Origin: Otatea glauca
Lineage: Eukaryota > Streptophyta > Magnoliopsida > Poales > Poaceae
Length of the DNA stretch: 64,000 nucleotides
Direction: 5' to 3'
Assembly (NCBI GenBank): GCA_036346275.1
Contig: CM070713.1
Location: 71,788,382 to 71,852,381, forward strand
Shown here: positions 23,225 to 35,678 of the stretch, one piece after another
How positions within the stretch are numbered: the first letter of the stretch is position 1
How the letters are laid out: every line of letters begins with the position of its first letter
Notes under the pieces: model-generated
What the model saw: the letters and a program-made list of their open reading frames with translations, nothing else
Databases searched by the model: none
What the model was told of the DNA's origin: nothing
Translations under genes and position numbers: made by a program

Positions 23225-26200
23225 TCATGCTAATTTCAGAGCACTGGATCTGGATGTCCGTCTAGTTCTATCCAGCAAGGAGTTTCTTCGCTGCTCGGCA
23301 CATGCAACATACTCGTCAATTGGAGGAAGACTGGGCTTCCCCTTCTCATCTTTTGAAACTTGTCCCCTGATCAACTATAGAACACAATAACACATTGACT
23401 AAGTGAAACAATGATCATTAAAAAAAACGAATAGGGGGAAATAACCTGCTGGTCAGTTTACCATACCTTTGATGCCCAATGTCTTTCTGCTTGCATGCAA
23501 ACATCCCTGATGTCTCTTCCTGACATCCTGCATCCAATGTTCAGAACTAGTAAGACACAAACGAACTGCTGCACACAGCACAGTTTGTCTTAAATGATTT
23601 TTTAGCACCGCGAGTAGCTGTCTGAACTCGGAACAGAATACATTTCTCATTAACTACGTGGTCCATCATCAATGTTCCTAGATACTACAGGGATGGTCAG
23701 CTCATGAAACCTTGCTAGCTGAGTCATGAATCACAAATGGGCAAGATCTATTTGCAGTCTTATCCATGGTATGCACGTCCATGAATAAATGGCTACAAAC
23801 ATACAATGTGATTAATGGGAAATAGTAGAGCAGTAAGACAAATAAGAACTGACACAGCTTTCACTAATTTATAATAAAGCATCTAACCATCCGAATTCAA
23901 TACACAAGCTGTTAAAAATCCGACATAGTTGTCCCCAGAATATCCTGGTAAGGTCCTGGATATAGCTTAATGAAGTTGGTGCCTGTGATGATGTGTACCA
24001 AGTGGTATACAGAAGCACAGATAATTCCCATTTCTTCAAACTCCTTATAAGCTGAAGTACTGAAATTTCACAGGAACACATAATATCACCATTTTAGTTA
24101 AACAAATTGGGGAAAACCTCATAACCTGGTGTGTTGGATGGTTAGTGAAAATTGACTGATTTCCAAACGAGTGCTTGTTGAATTCAACTAGGTTATGCTC
24201 TGAAGTTCATACTGGTCCAGAACTGCCAGGAACTAGCCGAAACTGATACTGGCAGTTTTATGGGTACAGCGTCCAAGAAAGATTCTAAAACCCAGGTTGT
24301 ATCACACAATGGGGCTTTCTGCATATTATATATCTATTCCAACAAACTAACAAGTGACAGAACTGTGTATACAGAATATGTAGAACAATGAAATAGAAAT
24401 CCCAATACCATAAGATTTATGAAGTACTCACTCTTCAGTGGCCAACGAAAATTGAGCCAATTCAGATTTGTTCAAGTGCTTTGCATACTGGGCAACTATT
24501 TCAACACGGGTTTGTTGATCCGGTAAGCCAAAACAAATTATTGAATCAAAACGGCTGCAAATTAACAACGGCAAAAAGGAGAAGTTAAAAAAACACTATT
24601 TACTTAAACATTCCATATAAATATAAAGGATAGGATCAAATTGATCATGGCATCTAAATTTTAAAAATGCTAAGGTTAAGTAGCTTAGTTCGATTGTTCT
24701 ATAAGTACTCCTATCTTCTATGTTGCTATGTATGCCTCTTGGGGAAACAGAGAAAGCAAAAAATGAGTTCTTGCAGGACAACTTCAATACACCAGGCCAT
24801 GCCAAAATTAACTGGGGCTGCTTACAGGAACTGAAAGGGTGTGACAATAGAAAAAAATATACCTGATGAGAGCCGGATCAAGGTCTTCCTTTCTATTTGT
24901 TGCAGCAATAACCACCACACGTCTATCCTGCTCAAACCCATCGATCTTCATGGAGGAAACTTATTTAGTGTCAATAAAAGATACGGTGTATGCCATCAAT
25001 TGCAATAAGCATGATGGCAGCAACGAAGAGATCACACGAAGGTCTCTTTCAGTAAAGTGAGTGGTGTCAATATTGGATACTGAAAGCATTAGCATGGAAT
25101 AGCGACAGAGGCTATATTATATTCTAGTACTTCAGAAAGGAAAAGTAAATAGCTTCAGGGCAAACCAGGCATGGAAAAAAAAAAGCCCTGCCAGCTAAAA
25201 GTACTTGCTTTCATGTTGTTACAGTACATAGTTTCTGCGGCACAGTGAATTTTTCAAGAGTATTGCTTGTCTTATTTAATCTGAGTTGAAACTCCTATGA
25301 TTTACACAGGTGTCAAGAGTTTTACAGTGAAAATGCTGATCGGCACCATAGTGAAAGTGTGATCGAAAGAAGTAAAATATAAACTCAATAATTACACCAA
25401 AAAGGGAAAATATTACATCAGAGGTGGCAATCATTCAGTTTCTGTTCTCTAATATTCAAAAGATGCTCCGTTAATTAAAAGGAAAACAAACAAAGAGTCT
25501 ACCTGTCGCAGAATTACCGACAAGATCCTTCGGGTAGCTTCATGCATTTCACTATCTCGTGCAATAGCAAAAGAGTCTACCTGTAACAAGGACATCAAAA
25601 GTAAAAAGATGTAACATTAATACCTCAGTGTAACCAGGAAAATTAAATCACTATAAAGTGAAGTACCCTATAAAATGGAGAGCAAAAACAGGCTAAACAG
25701 ATAATACAATTCTTCTGACCTAGAAATCCATGATATATCTGCATAAGTTAAAACTTAAGTTTTTTTTTAAAAAAAATAGTTGTTCAGGAAGCTATATGCA
25801 TGACAATGATCAGGTGCAACTAGTTCTACTTCAATACCATTTGGAAAGAAGGCAAAGGTCAGCTTAAAGGCTAAATAAGTGGCCTTTTTCTAAAAAAAAT
25901 CCATATTGAACAATGCTTTCAGTATCCAATATTGAACCATGTTTCCAATACATTTGATGGCTGCTGAAGTATCCTTAATACATATATGCTATAAAGATGA
26001 AGCTACATACCTCATCTAGGAAAATAATGCCTCCATCAGGAAGATCATTGGCAAGTGAAAAAACAGATCCCAACAGGCGCTCACTTTCACCATAATATTT
26101 TGACATGATGATTTCCAGTGGCACATATAGTAGTGGAACTCCCTAAAATAAGAAAAGGGCAAACAACAAGCTTAATACAACAAAAGTATTAAGCATTGGC

Positions 26201-29200
26201 CAAAAAGTTGCAGAAAAGGAATTGAATGTTTATGAATCAAATATATTATAAATTGCAAAAGTACTTAATTAACAGATTTAAAAACATGGAATTACTTTGG
26301 GGCGTTCTCAAAAACATAGGAGCATCGCTTACCGCTTGCTTGGCAATAACTCGAGCAGAAGATGTCTTGCCGGTCCCTGAAATAATGAGGCAGTGGTAAT
26401 TGCTACGTATAATGTATGCAAACAAAACAACATGAAAACAGACGCAATCATACTTTAGTACACAAGGACCATGTGTGTTTTCCAACATCAGGAATTGCAA
26501 GCAAAAAACTCTTGTAATTTCTTCTTACTAATATTCGATGGTCTCGACAAAATTTATAGCTTTAATTATGAAATGGCGTAATCAATTTATATAATACAGT
26601 TACCATAGTTGTAAACATCAAGAAACAAGAGAGCACAAAATGCAATAACATGATTTTTGCCATGGAAATGTCCACTAGAGGCAAAGCGTTGTTCAGGTCA
26701 CTCACCGGGTGGACCTTCAAACAGAACAGCTCGAGGTCGATTTGTTTCAAATTTGCAACGTGTACCACAAGCAATCTCATCGTACACTTCAGGACTCTGT
26801 AAAGCCAAGAGTATAGTATCCTCTATCTCCCTATAAATGTGACAAAAAACATGCATAGAGCTTAAGAATTATACTTTTAGAATGGAATACACACAAGCAG
26901 TTGTGTAATAAGATTGATAGAAAGCTCTAAAAAGCAGCAAAAACTGTGAAGTACAGAAGTCAACTAAACAGGAAGGGGGAAAAGAGTCATCCTATGCATG
27001 GGGAATGTTTATCCCTCTGCTTAGACTAACACATATACATATTTAACTAGATAATATTTTTACTTTTCCAACAAATTATCTGCTTTTTGAAATTGAAAAA
27101 CAAAAGCAAACTGGTGATAGTATACCTTTTCTGAGGTTCATATCCAGCAATGTTCTCCCACATTACAGTACCATCCATTGGAACGCTAGAGGTTTCATCA
27201 AACCCATAGACCCTAACTCCCATAGCCTCTAAATCAGATACAGTTTTTTCCATAGAGGGTACATGCTTAGATCTCTGACCATTTCCTTTTCTTGACGCGT
27301 ATGACTTAATGCCTTTCCCTGATGATTCCTTAATATCTTTTTGGCCAGCTAATTTTAAAGCACTGATCAAAGCTTCAAGTTCATTCAAACTAAAACTGCC
27401 ACGCTTGATGAATTCAATTTCCTGAAAATACACATAATGTCAGAAATTGCATTGCATATCATATATTGAAGAAATGATAGGATAATTGCTTTCACAATCT
27501 TAATGAAGGATACATAAGAACTGACAGAGTATTCAGATCCGACAAGTGGCTCAAATATCAAAACACAAAGATCATCTCCATTGTTATCTCCAATGCTTGC
27601 CATTTTTTTGGGAGGGTTCAACGCTATTTGACGTGCAGCTGCACTGGAACAGAAGTTATTGATTAAAACATGATAAATATTGGGTGTTTGGCAAGGCCTA
27701 GATCTATGGCATGGATAAAAAATCACGAGGTCATTTGCAGGAAGAACATTACATGAGAAACACTGATAATAATAATGCAATTTTTCACAACTAACCGGTA
27801 CAAAGAGTGGTATACTACTAACATGCCCAAACACCATAGAGGCAAAAAAGGGTGGGAGGGAGGGGTCCGGGTTAGGGTTTGGATGGATGGAGGGATGGAG
27901 GGAAACCATAAAAAAAGAGTCAAAGAAGCAATGTATCACTTGTATCTATGACCCATAATCAGCTGGTCAAACAACAAACTGCGATACGCCAGTATAAGCA
28001 GAGAGAAATTGGGGCCCAGAAATCTGAATATCTGATTAAGCCGAAAATATATTTACATATAGCACAGATGGACACAAGGGAGTGCATACAGATCAAAGCT
28101 GAAACTGTGCTATTATTTATTTGTTTATTTATTTATTTGTGATTGCCATTAACAGAATCAAATCACCAGGTAATGGTAAAATATAAATTGTGGCGAACTG
28201 AATATCAGCCAGCTTCTTGTGCTAACCTGTCCCAAGCACGCAATAGCATCTCCGAGCCACCACCACCACGTTGTTCTGCCTCGAGTCCGATATGTGTTAC
28301 AAGATCAACAATGAGGTGTGATACATTGCAGGTTGAAGGTATATTGAATTTAACGACCACCTGTCAGAAAAACATAATAAATCAGAGAAATGTACTATTA
28401 ATATTAAGTGCATATTACGCATGGTTGTTAGTTTGCTACTGATGACAGAGTTAGCTACACTCCTAAGCAAGCATAGTAGTCAGACTGTCATGCCTAACCA
28501 ACAAAACCTTTTACAATTATGATCAAGTAGAAACCATGCAAAATTTCAACAAGTCCCAATCTCATAGTGTCCTTGTACTGACACTCATACTTCAGTTTAT
28601 TCAAATTTTTACCACAGCGCCATGCCAAATCCACTTACCTTTATACCATTAGTCAGTGCTCCAGTTGTTCAAATCACACAACATTCGCACCAAACTCCTA
28701 AATTTTTTGCGCTCATACAATATAATGCACACAATTTACTCAAATTTATGTAAAGGGCTGCGAAGTATGAAATATTTTTCAGCACTAACAACAATTGTGA
28801 CTCAAAACGTTTGGGGGAAAGGACAACCTTTTGGCCCTTCACTGCAACATCAAACTGCGGGTACGACCCACGCGCCATCCCTCGGCTCTGAACGAGCTCC
28901 ATTATCCGCTTCCTCTCCTTGCGGGCCAAATCCTCCCCCTCCGCCGCATCAGCGCTCACCACCGTGTCGGCCGCGCCCTGTAAACACAGATCAAGCTCAA
29001 ACCATGCAAAATATTGCTCCCTAAACAACAATTGTAAGTTCGAATAGAAGCAAAACCAAAAGTCGCCACCTCCTCATGGGCATCTGCGTAGGCCACCGGC
29101 AGCGACGCAAGCGCGGCGGCCGCTCCGGCGGCGAGAAAAGCGGCAGCGGAGACCGACGCGTGCGGTGCTGCATTCAGGAACCCTACGCGTGACCTTAGCG

Positions 29201-29345
29201 CGACATAAGGCGAGGTTTCGGCGGCGGCGGCGATAGGCTTTTGAAGAGGAGGCGGTGGAGAGGAGGAGGTGGAAGCCGCTGCGGCGGCTTCCAGTGGTCG
29301 TCGGAGGCGGACTAATGGGAGGCGGCGGCGGAGAAGCATGGCCAT
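23225..29345 (-). CDS. AAA-type ATPase, probably organelle-targeted (13 exons, 599 aa)
   Basis: Exons (minus): 29070-29345, 28828-28977, 28227-28360, 27496-27643, 27126-27421, 26706-26830, 26333-26376, 26011-26142, 25503-25580, 24863-24945, 24432-24554, 23467-23527, 23225-23374. All introns are GT-AG and the joined length is 1,800 nt, 599 codons plus TGA. The start at 29345 (MAMLLRRRLPLVRLRRPLE) gives an Arg/Ala/Ser-rich leader like a mitochondrial or plastid transit peptide, followed by a hydrophobic Ala-rich stretch (about residues 65-85). The AAA core has Walker A GPPGTGKT (374-381), a YYGESERLLG pore-side segment, Walker B IIFLDE (430-435), sensor-1 AATN (N478) and an arginine-finger-type SRFD (R490). 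It ends with a helical lid MSGRDIRDVCMQAERHWASK. AAA proteins use ATP to remodel or unfold proteins; this one's substrate is unknown. No FtsH protease domain or katanin linker is seen. It lies in tandem with the GDSL gene, about 590 bp downstream of its stop. Confidence 0.93.
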
Positions 29346-29932
29346 GCGGGGCTTTCGCTGCGGGGGAAGAGGCTGGCTTCTCGTGGCGGCTCGCGAATCG
29401 CGAGAGAGGAGACTACCGGAGAGTTCGCGGCGCGGGGTTAGTTTCGCAGCTGTGCTTTGCCCCCCGCCCACGAAAGAACAAGGCGTACTTACGGACTACG
29501 CCTTCATGACGTTTACGTGGCTTAATCTAACTCGCTTCTAAATCCAATATTCAAGAAGGGCTTGCGTACGTATCATAGGCCCAGTACAAAATTTCAGGGA
29601 AGATATGGGCATCCATTATATGGGCCGAAACCAGCTGCATACAACGAAAATAGAACTCTGGAGGAAGTAATGTATAGGAAAAACACATGCTAACGGTCAT
29701 TATTATTCATGAGCGTATTTGCGGCCATTTGGCCTTCTTGTTTGAGCTTAATCTGCATGCATGCCGGCTCCCTCTCTATATATGGTTCTATTGTTTCTCT
29801 ATCGATCTACAAAAGGAATCAAAGGTGCACATCTTTTCTCTCTTCAGTTGTTACTAGCTATATCAATTACCAGCGTGCATGCATGCATTGCACCAGTTTG
29901 CTTGCTGATAGATCAAGCAAGACAATGCATCA
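29346..29932. other. Spacer between the GDSL stop and the AAA-ATPase start
   Basis: This 587-bp gap must hold the 3' UTR of the GDSL gene and the promoter and 5' UTR of the AAA gene. No extra gene is seen. In-frame codons extend upstream of the chosen AAA start to about 29,471, but the first plausible ATG giving a targeting-type leader is at 29,345. Confidence 0.6.
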
Positions 29933-32900
29933 TCAAGAAGAAACTAGCTGCTTGAAGTTGATGGGCGCGGCGAAGCCCATCTGCAAGGGGGCGGCGAAGA
30001 TGGCGGCGGCGCCCTTCCTGGAGGTGGCCTGGGTGCCGTGCACCCCGTCCCAGAAGAGGTACTCGTTGCGGTTGCCGCAGTAGGTGGCGTTGGGCACGCA
30101 TCCGGTCTGTGCGTTGAGCCGGCCGCCGCCGCAGCACGCGCTGGCCACCTCCTTGAACCCGGCGGCCTCCGGGTGCGCCGTGAAGTAGGACACCACGTTG
30201 TAGGAGCTGCCGACGGAGTACCTCATCCCCGGCAACGATCCTGCGAGCTTGGCCATCAGCGCCCTGAGGGCGTCGTTGAACCCCCTGGCGAGGTCGTTGG
30301 CGCCGTCGATGCACCTGGAGGCGCCGGCGGGGGAGGAGGCCCTCACCGACGGCACGCAGCCGATGGGCGGCACGTCGATGACCCCCAACAGCCTCGCCCC
30401 GAGCCTGTACAGCGCCTCGACGTGCCGCGTGTAGTTGGACAGCAGGTCCGCGTAGAAGGACGGCACCTCGCTCGCCGTCCTGTTCTGAGACAGGAACGCG
30501 AACATGTCGTTGCCGCCGTCGCTGACGAGGAAGAGGGACTTGGACAGCTCGTCGACCTCTAACAAGCCCTTGCCGCCGGCGTTCTCCATCATCTTCGACT
30601 TTGTGGCAGCGAAGTACTCTATCTGCCTGGTCAATGTGATGGTGTTCCCCTGGTCGATCGACGAGTACGTACAAAAACAGTCAGAACACACGCAGACTGA
30701 TGATGCCAATCCCGTTCTAGTTCTACTCAGTTTCATATTAAGATGATGTGGTTAAATGGCCAAAACATCACTATGTGTAACAGCCTCAAAAAAATCATAA
30801 AATAAAGAAAAAAAGAAATAAAAATCTTTTGTGTATTATTTTCGAAATTTCTGAATTTTCTAGATTTTCTGAATATTCTTTTGGCTTTTCTTTAATGCAA
30901 GAAGGTGAAACAAAGAATATGGTAAATAGAAAATGGTAAAAAGTAAAAATGTTAATTCAAAAAAAATTTACCAAAGCCTCCAAAAATATCTAAGGGCTCT
31001 CCTCAGCTTGCTTAAGTCGGTGGGTAAGCTGAATTAGTAAAAATATTAATTAATCAAAGATAATCATGAGTAAATATCTCAGGGTAAAATGGTAAAACAA
31101 TTTGGTAAAAATATCTGTAAGTCATCCTGACCCAAAAATTTTATCTTGCCGACATAAAAACAGTATAAACCTTCAGTAAAAATATGAAGAATTTATTAAT
31201 TTATTTTATAATTTTAAAAATTCAAAAATAGTGAATAAATAATCTGGAAAACAGTAATGTCAGAATTTTTAAAATTTAAATAATAATAATTAAAGTCTTT
31301 AATTTTTACAGAAGGTGTACAATATCATTTAAAACCGTCATAAAAAGTTTTGTAAAATAATAACTTCGTTTAAATCGCAAATTAAAAGAAAAACCAAATG
31401 GGCAATGCAGCAACTGTTGCACTGTCAGAATTTTATAAAAATCTGCATGCATCATAAAATATCTAAAATTTTACTGGAGTATGGAAATTATCTTTCCGAC
31501 TGCTGGTAAAAATTTTATAAAATTTCACGTAGTTTTGACCATCAAAATCCCCGTTCTAATCCCGTTCGGTCGTGAGCCTTCGCCAGAGTTCTTTTTCTGT
31601 TTCACTGACATGTGGGCCCGGGCTGTCAGCGAGCCAACTCAGCCGACAGCCACCACCATCTGGCCCCCGCGTGTCAGCCTCCCAGCCGCGTTCTTCTCCC
31701 CCTCTCTCTGCCTCTCTCCCGCGCCGACGCAGACCTCTCGGTCTTTCTCAAGGCGCTGCGCTCAACCGCCTCTTCGAGCCTCTATAAAACCCCCTCGTCT
31801 TGTCACAGCCGACCTAGCTACCACCCCGTGCCACCCATTCCGCCGCTACTTTGGTCGTCTTCCCCAATTCCGGCGAAAACCGCAAAGAGGGCAAAACACC
31901 GTATCTTCCTTCCTCGCCATTTCGCCCCGAACCACTTCACCCGAAGCTTCCTTGAGCCTCCACGAACCCGTCCCAAGCCTCGGCCGAAACCCTTTCTTCC
32001 CCGGCGAGCTCCTCCGCCGTGTTCTTCTTCCGCCGCCACCGCGCACGGTGAGAACCCTCCTCGATCGTTCATTCTTGAACCAAAGCCGAAATGGAATCCT
32101 TGAAGCTCACTTGATGCTCGTAGGGGTGATCTTCAAGCTCGGGATAACTTAGTTTGCGGCGAGTTCGCCGTGGCCGTGAGTTCGCCGCCCGCCGCCGGCC
32201 GACCGCTTTTCCGCCACCTCCGGCCACCGCGCCACCACCCAAAGGTGCGCGCTTGGCTGTTGGTGCCTCGGTGGAATCGATTCGTCGGTCCGGCTCGGTT
32301 AAATCGGCCGAAAACAAAGCCGCGCCACTGCTCTGGGTCGCATAATGCGGCCCGACTGTCGGCCGCTCGCGCCAAAGCGCCGAGATCGTCGTCGACCAGC
32401 AATGAGCCGACTGTCGATCTCATGCAGCGTCTGCCGCCGGCTACCATGGGCCTCGGTGTCGATCGCTTAAGCGTCGTCGCGTCGTGACATCGCGGACCGC
32501 GCTCGACCTCGCCTTGTGCCCGATCCATAGTGAGCCCACAACGTTCACTGGCGTCGGCCAGCGCAGAACACAGATCGGTCGCTGACCGATGGGCTGGACT
32601 GTCAGCGCCTCGTAGCAGTTCTGCCGAAAAAAGGGAAGCGCGTTTTCGTGAAAGCGTACTTTCCATTTTCGGCGCTTTTAGATTTTTAGTATTTATTCAA
32701 AACCTAGATATTCAAATAGCCATATCTTTTGAATCATTTAACCAAATTTGATGAAATAAATTTCTAAATTCATATAAAATCTGGTAGATTAAAAATATGT
32801 AAAAATATTTCATAATTGAATTTTATTCGAAATTCGAATTCAAATTCAAAAGAAAGGTTAGAAATATGCCATTCATGAAAATTTTGCAAATAACCTCCAA

Positions 32901-35417
32901 ATTTAGTAAAATAAATTTTATTAGAATCCTTGTAATCTCAGGAACCAGAATCTGTAAAAATACTTAGGGTGTGTTGTAATAAAAATCTAAGTTATAAAAT
33001 GAGTAGAAAATAATGCAATAATGGTTTAAATAGATCAAATCTTTAAATTGCAAATGAAAACAAATAACTCATGTAACCATTCCTGAAATTATGAAATCAT
33101 TTTATTTGAATATTTCCATCTGATTTCTTTTTGGCCTTATCGAAATTTGGTATTTGTTATATGTCGCCATACGACGTGTAGAATCCGACGAAAACGGTGT
33201 GTTCGACGAACAGGAGTTCGAAGTCGAGGACACTCAACAAGGCAAGCAAACCCCCTTTGATCATATTGATCCCAGTTTTATAAATGTTTTCATTAAATGT
33301 TTTACTGCATACTTTATTTTGTTAAAGTCTGCTATATTTCGGGTAATGGTAATTGTACGAAAGAGACTTATAGAACTTCCTTGATAAGTAGAAAATTGTG
33401 AACCTTGAAAACCCTATAATAGCTTAGACAATATTTAATGTCAATCTGGGTTACTCACATTTAGTGAAATGCTTAGCCAAAGCTAAATGAAGATAAAACT
33501 GTGAAATGATTAAAGACTTTGGATATGACATTTAAATGGGTATGACCATTTTTGTGGTTGGTATTTGGTTGGAAAATGAAAACAAAACTATGGTTTAGAT
33601 GCGGGCAATTATTGGCAATAGCCGATTATGCATGTCTTTGCACGTAGTGTAGGGTGGAGATTATTGCCCGTGTCGGATTAAGGACCGAACTATGAGTTGT
33701 TTTCAGGCCAAGAATATTCATACAACCACAAGTCTTTGGTATGAGACAGCTCTAACTTATTAAGTTATTTAAAACTAGCTTTGCACTTGGAAGGCGGAGT
33801 AGTACTGTTTGTTTCTTAATGAATTGCTCGACGGGACGTCCACACCGAGGTGATCATGGATTAAACGTCTACCAATATAGCGGTGTATGCCATACGTGGG
33901 TAGTTCCATCATTTCTATGCTCGAGTTCTTACACCACGAATGGGTTATAAATCACCGTCTTTGGTGCAAAGTTAGGTTTAAATAATGTAACGATTATAAC
34001 ATGACTCTCTGCGGCACACCAAAGCGGTGTGCAAATATCGATTGCTCAAAGAGTCGGTCATGTCTTGTGGGAAAGTCGTATACCTCTGCAGAGTGTAAAA
34101 CTAATCGATTAGCGGCGTCATGATCATGGACACTTGGTAAAGTCATCACATAGTTAGCGCTTTTGCTTATTTTCATAAAAGTGGTTTCTACCACGTGTTG
34201 GTCATTTCATTGTGTGCGGAAGGAAATGGTTTTAAGTATGTTCGATATACCCAAACATTCGTGATTTATTGATGCTTACATTCTATCCCTTTCAATATTA
34301 AATTGCTTTTATTTAAATTCCATTTTGCAATCTATTATTTGTATTTACATTTCAAACCACTTTATGCAAATTAACCTTAATAGCCCTTCATTGGAATGGC
34401 TCGCATGTATCTTAGGATTTGCATAAGTCTTGCGATGCGTAAGTACTCAACTTGCCAATGTTGATGTTTTTAGGTGAAGAAACAGATTTCCCCGACGATT
34501 CTTACGTTGATGCAGGATACGGGGAATTTATCGATGAATTTATCTAAGGATTTTCCCTTGTCAGTTGCCTGTGGAACAATGGGTTAAAAAGGCATACTAC
34601 AAGAATTTGTCTCCACTGCTGTTTTACTTTTGGTATTGTAAAAATAATATGTAATCTTACTTCCATTGTGTAATAAAGTTTGTGTATGATTTGTGATATC
34701 AATTTGTATTTGTATGCATTTAGCTATCGATCATGGGACTAGTACTGTATGCACATGGTATCCATTTTTTATATTTATTTATCAAAAATGGGGGCTTATA
34801 CTATGTCTACGATGTATTAATGCCTTGGCACAAATTAAGATAAGCATTAATCCGGTACACTACTTACGGTGGTGTCGAGAATGCCGGACCCTCCGGAAGC
34901 GTAGTTGGCCCCGCGGAAGCCTCTCATGATCTGACGGCTCGTTCGTGCTGTCAGCGACAGGTAAGCTGGCGGGCTCCTCTTGAAACCCAGCAGTTTTGCT
35001 GCATTTTAATTTGCACCATTGCATATATGTGTTAGTTTCATGGGTAAAAACTAAAAAAACGTTGCTAGCAGCATGTATCCCGAATCTGAGATGAAATCAC
35101 GAAGTGGAACAGGCATGCATTCACGGACCGAAGATGTCGGCGACGTTGTATCCGTTGCTGAACCTTCCGGTGGGCCTCGAGTGCGGGAAGTCGATGCCGT
35201 AGGGGAGCTGCAGCGCCGAGTTCCCCGGCAGGTACTGGTTGTTCCCCACGTCCACCGTCGAGTCGCCGAACACGTACACCGCCGGCACAAGGTGCACCTC
35301 CGCGCGCCCGCTGGTCGCGGACGCCGTCGAGGCAAGCAGGCCGCCGCCACCTCCGCAGATAAGGAACACTACTAGCATCATCTTAGCTTTATAACTGGCC
35401 AATCTCACCCTCAACAT
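29933..35417 (-). CDS. GDSL esterase/lipase (3 exons, 378 aa)
   Basis: Exons (minus): 35129-35417, 34868-34998, 29933-30649, all GT-AG, joined length 1,137 nt. The start at 35417 gives a short basic region and then a hydrophobic signal peptide (MMLVVFLICGGGG...ASA), so the product is probably secreted. Motifs are block I FGDSTVDVGNN with nucleophile S53, GANYASGGSGILDTT in exon 2, block III GGND, and block V WDGVHGT with D341 and H344 completing the catalytic triad. The SGNH/GDSL family hydrolyses acyl esters such as lipids and cutin-type substrates; the exact substrate cannot be told. Exon 3 merges what is often several exons in related genes. Intron 2 (30,650-34,867) is 4.2 kb because of a 4,025-bp LTR insertion, yet all splice sites and the frame are intact. 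The usual Pro after the block V His is Gly here. Confidence 0.94.
30776..34800 (+). mobile_element. Apparent solo LTR (about 4 kb, Ty3/gypsy type) in GDSL intron 2
   Basis: The element begins TGTAACAGCC and ends GGGGGCTTATA (a slightly mutated ...TTACA end). It is flanked by perfect 5-bp direct repeats CTATG at 30,771-30,775 and 34,801-34,805. No gag or pol motif is found inside. It has LTR-like content: a TATAAAA box at 31,783-31,789 in a GC-rich promoter-like part, then a leader-like region with a possible GTGAGA donor near 32,048, and AATAAAG near the 3' end. The two ends do not repeat each other, so it is best read as a single long LTR left after LTR-LTR recombination, in plus orientation, antisense to the host gene. 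ORFs in 31,480-32,670 have no recognisable domains. Confidence 0.85.
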
Positions 35418-35668
35418 GGCGCCTACAGGCTGCAGCTATGCGTGTATATATCTAGCTCTATCTATACTCTATCTATCTATATATGGATTCAGATGGAATT
35501 TGCTCCTTAAATTTGTTTTTCAGCTAGCTAGCTAGCTAGTATTAAGGATTTTGCTGTTAGAAGGTGAATTGCAGTACAAGGTAGCTAGCAGATTGCAGGG
35601 AATATATGCTTGGAATGGATGTGGGGCAAACTACCTGTGGGCCAGAGCAAAGTCCAAGGCTGCTAGCT

Positions 35669-35678
35669 ATTTATATAG
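35669..35678 (-). promoter_or_regulatory. Candidate TATA box of the GDSL gene
   Basis: On the minus strand the sequence reads TATATAAATA, about 250 nt upstream of the chosen ATG. Closer AT-rich stretches (35,440-35,490) are simple repeats. The assignment is positional only. Confidence 0.4.

Noticed and set aside
29913..30674. Long out-of-frame ORFs over the GDSL third exon
   Set aside because: They are shadows of the GC-rich exon; the GDSL frame has all family motifs and clean splice junctions.
31481..32666. Several ORFs of 100-220 codons on both strands as host genes
   Set aside because: They lie inside the solo LTR with exact borders and TSD, in its GC-rich promoter/leader part, and show no domain.
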